This document shows, piece after piece, positions 50,201-60,100 of a stretch of DNA of 64,000 nt (its first letter is position 1; each line of letters starts with the position of its first letter). Source of the DNA: Diphasiastrum complanatum. Lineage: Eukaryota > Streptophyta > Lycopodiopsida > Lycopodiales > Lycopodiaceae. Under the pieces are notes generated by a model, which saw only the letters and a program-made list of their open reading frames with translations, did not search any database and was not told where the DNA came from. The position numbers and the translations under genes are program-made. The stretch lies in the NCBI GenBank assembly GCA_029204225.1, contig CM055092.1, forward strand, positions 70,216,252 through 70,280,251, given 5' to 3'.

Positions 50201-50885
50201 GAACTCTCTCATATAGAGCAATCACTGCCGCGAGAATAGAGCCGGAAAAGCCAAGCTGGCGTAGTCTGCTGATCGAAAGATGACAGGGAACAGTATCAAA
50301 GACCTTAGAGAGATCAACGAAAGCAAATACCTTCTTGCCCATATGCTTTGCCTTCTCAATGATAGTACGTAGGGTGAGGACATGATCAAGAGTGCTATAA
50401 CCCCGGTGGAAGCCAGCCTGGCCAGTCGCATACAATAGTCGAGAATCAGCCTCTGCCGTAACGAAGTTATGGAGAATAGTGGTGTACAACTTGGCTGGTA
50501 TGACCAATCATAATAGTGCGATAGTTGTGGACATTCATGGCATCGCCTGCTTTAAGAATGGGGTGAAGGAGATTGGCGGCCCAAGGTATGCGGAAACCAT
50601 CAACGACAGAGCGGTTGAAACAACGGACCAGGAAAGGGGAGGCGAGTTTGGCAACTGGTTTGAGGAGCTCGGCTGAGAGGAGGTCAATGCCAGACATACA
50701 ATTGTTCTTGAGTTTGCAAATGGTGGCTTCAACCATGTCAGGAGCAAAGAGGTCACAGTGGGTAGGACGAGAAGAAAGAGAGATGGAAGGCTGAACAGTT
50801 GTATATAGGTTGGTTGGTTGCATAGTCGACCCAGGATTGAAGAGGAATGGGTGCAATGGATAGGGGCTTATGAAGAAAGATCTTC

Positions 50886-50932
<47 letters not shown>

Positions 50933-53900
50933 GGCTCGAAAGTTGTCACATGGCAAGCCACATAGACTTGCCACGTGTAAAACCACGTAAGCTTGGGACT
51001 TGCCACGTGGAAAGCCACGTAGGACTACCATAGGCTTGTGTAGCAGGCCACATAGGCATGTCATTGATCTGCTATCTACCAAGCACGTCGCAGACTACCA
51101 CGTGGCAAGCCATGTAGTTTGTTGGGGAACACTTCATCTTTGTTGCCCAATTTACTATGAGATCAAAGGGAGATATCATTGCTTATTAAGAGACATCCTT
51201 GTTACATTGCACTCACTCATCACATATGAGGATCCACGTTGTGTGGCACTTATGGTAAGAGAGATGTTCTTACTATGACAGGACCTCTGTCATACGAATC
51301 AGTGGAGTCACCCAACTCAACAGGTCCAATTACATCCTTCTTCTCGAGGTGAAGATCTAGGACAGATCCAAAGTCAGTCGACGTTGGTGATGACAATGAC
51401 ACACATGCACATACACACAAAGGTCAAAGACAGTGTATCACACAGTCACGTTGCGGTTAGAGCTATCCGACCTATCATGAGGTGACACACACATCGTAGC
51501 ATGACGCCAACAACAAACTCCGACTCTACCTCCTATAGGCTTGCATCACATCCTCCCTCACTCCCAACAAGACATTATATGACATTATATCATTGAATCA
51601 TTGTTTATATGAGCATATGTTTCTATATTTCATATCTCATTCAGCATAGTTCAATTTCAATTTCTCGATAGTATATTTACATGTACTTTTCTTTATTGTT
51701 TTTGGAGACGTTTTATGCACACCACTAATACCACATACTTGGCATGTACATTTTAGTCTATTAAATCCTATTCTTCCCAATAGAGAAAATATTGTAGCTC
51801 TTCCCTTGACTCTAGACACTCCATAAGCACTTTTTTCTTTTTCTTCATACACCTTGGTCGGTCTTCTTTGTGAGGATCAACTCTGTATACTCAACTATCT
51901 TAACAATCACAGAGAAAGACTTGCCTATCACGATTCTTTGCTTCTAGTTGTGCAATCATGCCTCCAAAAGATGGATACTTCCATTTAAGAACTCAAGAAT
52001 GAATTTGCAGTTACAAAAAATAAAAACTCTTCTCAAATAGCTACCTCAGCTAAAATTCAGCAGCTCGAAAGCCAGGAGGACCAGCACCATATTGTTGTCC
52101 GGTCATGGGCAGATGTACTTCAAAGGTTCAACTAGCACTATCCCTCCACCTTTGCCTTCACTTCCAAAATGTTGTTGAGAATCTAAGAAGTTTTTGAATA
52201 AGAATCTTCAGCACCATACTACAGGTATGGAAACTACTTGGCGGCCTAAGGACCTAGATACTCTTGTCATTCGCTTCACGTCAATGTCTCACCAGTGTGA
52301 AGTTTGGGGGAAGAGATCTAAATTGCGAGACACCAAAATCTACTTGGACAAAGAATCAAGATCTTACTTTCGTCTTATATGCCTTTTGGCATAGAAAAGA
52401 CATTAATAAAGCTTCTTCTTCTCCCACATCAATGCTACAATTAGCCTCTCTTGCATCTCTCCACTTATTATTGCAACACACAAATCTTTGGGACATTATT
52501 AGTCGCATTACACAATCATCCATTGTCATTCCTTCACAACCCACCCATCCTCCATGATCCATCCGTCAATGCATTTGCGATTCCCACCTGCCCTTCCTTC
52601 TCTAATGCAACTATAGTGTTGGATTGCATTATGGATTAGCCATAGAGAGCAGAGATTCTTGTTCCCTAGGCTGCTGGTATCTATACTTGCAACATAAATA
52701 GATATTGGGTTGTTGTGTCTACTACTAATAGATAGTGGGCCTCAAAGTTCACTATGGATATATAGATATTGTTGCTGCTCCTAATCAATATATAGTGGGC
52801 TTCAACGTATATATAGATAGTGGGATGTTGTTGCTGCTGGAGACTGACCCAAATGGATAGCAGAGAGTCTATATATTCTTATGCAACTCTTACCTCATCG
52901 CGATTACTCCACAGCCAAGGATCTCCTCTCTCATGGTATTCTTAGGCTGGACGGCTATTGGACTCCATTGGTATGTCTTTATCATCACTTCTGGAGGACA
53001 CACATACGTATGAAACCTTGAAATGCATTTGAAATATGTCGAACAAAGTTTCAAATGTTTGAAATGTTGTTGACCTACATTGAGCATTTTTTTAAGGTTT
53101 TGACCAATCTGAGTGCTAATCTAAGGGTTGGATCTCATAAAAGAGGTTGAGTGATCATTAAGTTTAACAAGAGTACTCAATCTACTATAATCAACAAGCT
53201 CATAATATTTTGTGCAAAAAGCCTTTTCGTTGCCAAAATTTAGTGCTAAGGAGGTGAAAGGTGCTCAAGTGGTAGCTTTCTTTTGGTCATGGGTCCTAAT
53301 ATTCACATGAGGATCATTTGACCTCTTTTTTGGGGCCTTAGGGCCCAAAAAAAATGAAGCTTTGAGTTTCAAACGTGTCTGAAACGTTGAGGTTTCAAAC
53401 ATTATTAGCTACAGTAAGTATCTTACACAACAAAGTTTGATATATCTATGTAGTTAACTAGCTACACAACAAAGTTGAATGTATTTATGTACTTAATCTA
53501 GCTACACAATAGCTGAAGTGCCTTGGGGCTATTATTATATTGTACAAAAATCTGCTCCTATGAATGTCAGGTATCAAAGGTTTAGGAAACCACCTTCCTG
53601 TGAAAAAACCGAAAGGCTCCTTCACCTGACTTGCATAACCTGTTCCTATCAAGCAACATGAAGGAAAAAATTTATTAGATGAGACAATCATTTGTGTGTA
53701 CATCATGAGCTCTTCACCACACATTAGAAGACCTACATTGTATATGGTTGCTTTAAGCATCTGATTGCCTTTAATCAAGGTTGCAGGCCACGATCCGGAA
53801 CACGATCCAGAACGCGTTCCGGATCGCGTTCCGGAAATTCTCATTAGGGTTTCTCGGAACGTTTTTTTTTTTTTTTTTTTGAAATTTTTTTAGTACCAAT

Positions 53901-54072
53901 ATGGGTATCAAATGGAAGGTTTTTTCAAGGGCAGTTCATTTATCAAGTTTTTCATCAATTTCAGGACCAGTGTCGTCCGTTAACTTATTATTCACTATTA
54001 TATCATTTTCTACAGTTACCAATATTGTGTGAAATGAAATCATGTGCAAAGCAAAGCATTGACAGCATATTG

Positions 54073-54158
<86 letters not shown>

Positions 54159-57100
54159 AGACCATGCTGGAAAAAAATCATATCAAAACACAAACCAATA
54201 GGACACAATGTAAAAACGTGAAAATATATAATGTCGGGCTCAAGGCCAAAAAAAAAAATAGAGTGACGTTCAATAAATAATGTCTCATAACATTAACAAC
54301 TAACAATCGTCCTCTAGCTCAAAGTCTAAGTCATCAGTGTCCGTGGAACTGCCAAACAAGGAATCTGTAGATGACGCTGAGGGTATCATGTGTCGTGGTG
54401 AGCCTCTGCCTCTGCCTCTGCTTCTGCCTCTGCCTCTTCCCTGTCCCCTACCTCTCCCTCTCCCTCTCTCTCTCCCTCCTGCCCCCTCCTGGCTGGCTCC
54501 AACTGCAGCTCCTCTGCTCTCCCTCCAGGTCGCCCTCTCAACTGTGATCTCGTACTCTGGAAAGGCCCTATACACTCAGAGCCGACCTGGCCCTCAACTG
54601 CCTGTGAAACTCCAGTCCTCTCTACAAACACAAGGCCCCCAGACCATCCCACCCCCCTGGAACGTCTAGGTCACCCTCTATGTCTAGGTGCAAGAACGGC
54701 TAGCTCCTCCTGTGTCTCGGCATCGGGGTCTACGAATAAGTGTTGCATGTCTCCCCCCCCTCATGCTCACCCTCATCCTCTGCCTCTATATCACCCTCAT
54801 CCATCCACTCCTCCTCCTCGTACCCATGCCCAAATCCCTCTCCATGCCCCAAAATCTCATCATCTCCATCCTCTCCCATCTCCTGACGTCGAGCTGCTCT
54901 CCTGTGGCGTCGTGTAGACCGTGCCTCTGCATCTGCCTGCCTATCTACGTAGCTCCTGATAGATATCATCCTCGACCTCCTCCTCCGTAGGTGGCACCTG
55001 AGGATCAACAGCTGTCATATGTACCTTGCAGGAGTCAGGAGAGTACACAACTGGGGTACGGGCTAAAGGTCGATCCAACCACATGGGCAGTGAAATCACT
55101 TGCACCCAAGGCTGATGACGAATCATCCACGACAGATCACACGATAGATCGCCCAAGGCAAGCCAAGGGTGGTCACTACGATTTAGAGACGGATGTCGTA
55201 AGATAAACGGATGCATTAGCAACGATTGACTGTCAAGCATGTCAATATGAATCAGATTCTGGACCCTGCACATCTTCACCCAAGTGTTATACCATGGACA
55301 CACCAATTACATTTGGAGTGAATATGATAAACATAGCATGGCTGTCAGCGGAATATGACAAAGGAAATAGAACACGTGTTAGGACACAAACCAAAGCATA
55401 TGCTAATACAAACAACTACACTAGCTAGAATATTTACAATACCTGCGCCGGGCCATACACGCTCGGTGTACTCCACCCATCCTCGGTGGAGCTCCGTGTC
55501 GCCAGGACGTCTGGTAGAGCGCCACAATGGGTGTAGCATGTGGGCCACCGCATGGATGGGTCTGTGGAAGTAGTCCCACCTCGCCTCCCAACGTGTGAGG
55601 AGCTCGTCCTTCCTGCGCAGGTGACATTGCAAATGGTTAGGCATCTTCGAAAACACGAGCAGAGTGAAACTGAAATAATAAAGTGATAGGAGACGTACCT
55701 ATCCTCCTCCAAGCCACATCTGTGAAGCGCCTCGCCGATGTGGTCCATGAACTCGTATATGAGACCGAGAGTGCACCCCTCTCGGTCTACTAGGCGCAAC
55801 ACAGAAGACAGGTCGAAGAACCTCTACAATCTCACTCGCACGTGTCCAGAAGTCCTCTGCAAAGACTATGGCCTGGAAGAACATTGCCTTTGTCGTGCAG
55901 TTCCTAAACTCATCAAATGCCTCACTGGATACCATCCTCCGCAAATGATCTCGCAAGACGCACAATCGCTCGAGAACCAGGAAAAAGAAGGCAAAGCGAG
56001 TGGGTGCTGGCTTCTTCAGGTCCAGCCCAGAGAATGTACGGAACAATGCCAGCACGCACCTCTTTCTGGTGACGAACTTCACTATGCGCATGGCCTGAGA
56101 GGTGAGCTGCAAGACAAACATTAAACAAAAAACTGTTAGAAGCTAAAAGAGGTTAGGGGCCTAGAATAATTGACAAGTGCAAAATGCTTTACAAAGTGAC
56201 TAAAATTGTACCTCACGAATCCATGGAAGTGCAACCATGTCCTGAATGAGAAGGTCGATGCAATGTGCAGCGCACGGGGTCCACACAATACTCGAGTGCT
56301 CCCTCATCACCATCTCTCCCATCGATCTGCAGTTCGAGCCGTTGTCTGTAACGACTTGAACCACATGCTCTGCCCCAATCTCCTGCACTACAGAGATCAC
56401 TGCCTCATAGATGAACTCGGCCGTGATGGCTCCACCAGCTCGAGTAGCATTCACGCCTCGTAGGAAGACTGTGCCAAGTGGGCAAGACACTAGGATATTG
56501 ACGACAGATCGCCGACGAGTGTCAATCCATCCATCGCTCAATATCGAGCATCCATAGCTGCAAAAATACAACATTTCTTAGACATGTGCTCTTGAAGTGG
56601 TAAAGAGTAGCAAAAAATTCTTACGTCTACCACGCTGTGCGGATGGAGCTCAGCTCCCGTGTGATGGTCTCCTCCTCCTGTCGTAGCATGGTCGTGCGCA
56701 ATGCCTCTCTCCTCGGAGGCCTCCATGACGAATCAGCTGATGCTATCTGAAGGCAAGTGTCTCTAAAGATCCAAGTGTCTGCAACAGCAAAAAGAATGCC
56801 ACACTCATAGAACAGCTGGCCAATCCGTCGGGTACACAGGGCATGATGATGTCTCTGCCACGCACCTCGCTCCAATGTCCGCTGCCTAGCCCTAACCGCT
56901 CTCTGCTGCACAAAGGACTCTCCTGGTCTAGAACGCCCACCAGAAACAGTAGATGGGCGTGTTGAAGGTGTGTCTGACTGTGGAGCATCGCCTGCTGCAT
57001 CACTGCAGCCCTCTGTGGCATGATCTGACTCTGTAAATGGTGCGTCAGCAGCTGATGACGACGCTGGACGAGATGGACCTGCGACTGAAGGAACAACTGG

Positions 57101-60100
57101 ACGAGAGGGTGCATGTGTGTTGGATGCTCTACGAACATCCCCCCCCACGTGACTAGGCCCTGCCTCTGCATGTGTGCTGGATGCTCTGGGAACATCTCCC
57201 CCCATGTGACTAGGCCTTGCCTCTGCGTCTGCTCTGGACCCTGCACCTCTACCAAGTCCCGAACCTGCTCTAGTCCCTGCTCCTGCCACTGACCCACGAA
57301 CAGCACTGTGAGATGGTCTCAAAGGCTCAAGAGGTGAACCGTCGTGCCCGTATGTGTCCATCAATCTCTCCACCTCTGCATCTGATATGCGAGGAAAAAT
57401 GGATATGCCCATCCCCCGCCCATCTGGCCTAGTGAGTCGTAGCAAATGGGCCCTAACCCTAGTAAGAGAACCAGTAAAGATGCCGCCACAATGCAGGCAT
57501 CTCCATCTGCGGGCACCAGATCCCTGGTGCGTAGCCACATCCCCCTCTGTCAACTCTACCTCTGACCAAATGCCTCTACCAAGGACTGGCATCCTGTGAA
57601 TCTGTCAATGTATCAGATCATGTGACTCAGCCAATGTATCAGACCTGCAAAAGAGGAAGCAAAAAATCACATGTCAGTATTCTGTTGGTAGCAACAACAA
57701 TCGGATTGTTCGCATTCAACCCTAAACCCTAAAACGCATGTGATTTGGGCCCTAAACCGAAAACATTCTCTAGAAGCGATAAAAACCGAAACTAACAGCA
57801 CAGACATGTTTGAGGGCATGAAGAAACACAGTTTAGCCTAAAATTGCACCTCAATCAGATGATTATAAGCTACCTTGCAAAGTCAAAAACACATGGAAAA
57901 GGGGCATGAGATTCATATCTTTTGATACAAGCAAAAATGGGAAAAACTAACAGCATGAGCATCTCTGTGGGGTTCAATACAGATAATTTGAAACCAAAAA
58001 CCACTTCATTACGTTGCCTACAGCTCATTCTATGAGCTACCAAGGTTTGAAGTCAAAACTTACCTAAAATCGTTTTGGAGACAATTGCCGCCACCTCGTC
58101 GCTTCCACCGTCTTGATCACGCACGGATCGATGCCCCACGCTGCCCACAATCCACCATCACCTCCTCATCCTTGCTCTCTCTCACTCTCCAACTCTCAGA
58201 AGGCAAAAAAATTTATGTGGGCCGCGGGCTGCTTGCTCGCGGCCCACATAAAAAACCGGGACCGCGTTTCTGGTCCCGGAACGCGCGATCCGGATCGCGC
58301 TCCGCTGCAACACAGCCTTTAGTTAAAAAGGTACCAAAATCGGATTTGTCTGCCCATAAATGATTTTTGCAAAACCCAAATACCTTCACCCATCTAAGCA
58401 TTTGACTTCTGAACTAATTCCATCCATCATATAGTCTATACGCAACATTTACATCCTTTCATTGTCCATAGTTAAAAATCTAAGAAAAGGTTGATGTTAT
58501 ACCTACTAATCCCAAATAACTTACAAACCATAATGGACAAGCCAAAACTAAATGCAACATCAAGGTTTTGATCAATAAAAAAAAGCTATATAGTATAAAC
58601 TTCAAAGAACATGTCTTTTACTTCCCGACAATATTGCTAGGACTTTTTGCTTTCAAAGTACTTAGGCTTATTGAAAACATCTTAGCACTAATCATAACAC
58701 TTGAAATCAATTTTGTACTTTTAGAAAAATGCTATTCAGCTCCACTTGAATGGCTTATAGAATAAGTTGTATGAATTTCACGATTGGAATATGTCATTTT
58801 CTAGCTCATTGTTGAATGACAAATACATCTTTGACCACTTACAGCAAGTGTTAAAATAGACTACAAACTGCATTCTGCTACAATACATTGCATTTTGTCA
58901 GTGTGTTTACACTTTACCTCAAATATCTTAGCACCAATGATAAGAATTTAAATTATGGAACAAGTTGCGTACTTAAAAACAAAAATTGTTCAACTCAATC
59001 ATGAAAAACTATGGAGCTTGCCTCAGCTGAGATGATTTTGTTCTACTACACTGATGTGTTTGATCCGTCAACCATTAACCGTGGATCTGCCCTTACTAAG
59101 AGAGTTGATAGAAAGCAATTCTGATATGAAACCAATCTAAGTTTAATGTTGTTTGACCCACTAGACACTTAACATTGGTGCGTCTATCAAGAGTCAAACT
59201 TGATAAGAAAATATTGTTTGGAAGGGTAATTATCATACCAATGGCCTACAAAGGGTATGTATTAAAAATTTGTTGGATGAATGATTATGTTGTTTAGGCC
59301 GTTAACTAGTTGACTAGTGTCACATGTTGTTTTGAAAGACAATTACCCTATTACTGAAGGGAAAGATGGGTGAATCTCATGATAGGTATGTATCATTTGC
59401 TAGCTCATTGTTGTGAATCACAAATACATCTTTGACCACTTACAACAAATATGAAAACAAACAAAGAGAAGCATTTTACTACAATAATCGTTCACATGCT
59501 CTTGGAGGTAAGGAAAAGGCTCAAGTTCAATAGAGCTTACGATAGAGGCCTTAGGAGCTCAAATATAAACAAAGTTGATGCTCAACAAAGTCTCAATGAA
59601 GTCCCGATGACTTTTTCTCTCACATCCACTCTTCAATCGTTAAATAGTAAGAACTTGTAAAAGGATTACATGGTGTTTAGAAAATAAAGGCATCCCACTT
59701 ATAATAGACCACTTAGGACCTTAACTATGAAACTGAACCACAACAGGACAATAAGGATCGGGTGGTCGAACAAACCAACCCAACCAAACCTAGCTTGATC
59801 AAATCTAGCCCTCAAGCTATGGACAGCTTGCAACATTTCAATAGTAGTAGGAATGAGAGCACATTCCAACAGCATCTAGCTACAAGCTTGCAAAACCCAA
59901 AGATCCAAGTAAGAGGGGTGTAGACATACTTATATACACCCAAGCTCCTCCCTGACTGGGAATGAATTAGGACATCTCGCTGGGACACAAACCAACCCAA
60001 CCAAACCTAGCTTGATCAAATCTAGCCCTCAAGCTATGGACAACTTGCAACATTTCAATAGTAGTAGGAATGAGAGCACATTCCAATAGCATCTAGCTAC

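Larger units (their letters stand above)
53776..58315 (-). mobile_element. hAT-superfamily element hAT-3 with target duplication, 4.5 kb
   Basis: Left terminus CAAGGTTGCAGG (53776), right terminus CTGCAACACAG (58315). They are flanked by CCTTTAAT (53768-53775) and CCTTTAGT (58316-58323), an 8-bp duplication with one mismatch. Subterminal arrays of GATCCGGAACGCG / GGAACGCG words lie just inside both ends (53789-53860, 58258-58305). It encodes a spliced hAT transposase on the minus strand. A CT microsatellite of about 79 bp (54075-54153) and a gypsy fragment (about 55030-55370) lie inside. It is in intron 1 of CMO; its left end is 136 bp from the exon 2 acceptor, in sense with the gene. Confidence 0.93.

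Noticed and set aside
51120-51569. Solo LTR (TGTTGGGGAAC...CTCCCAACA)
   Set aside because: TG...CA ends and plausible length, but no target duplication, PBS or polypurine tract; kept only as a remark in the intron entry.
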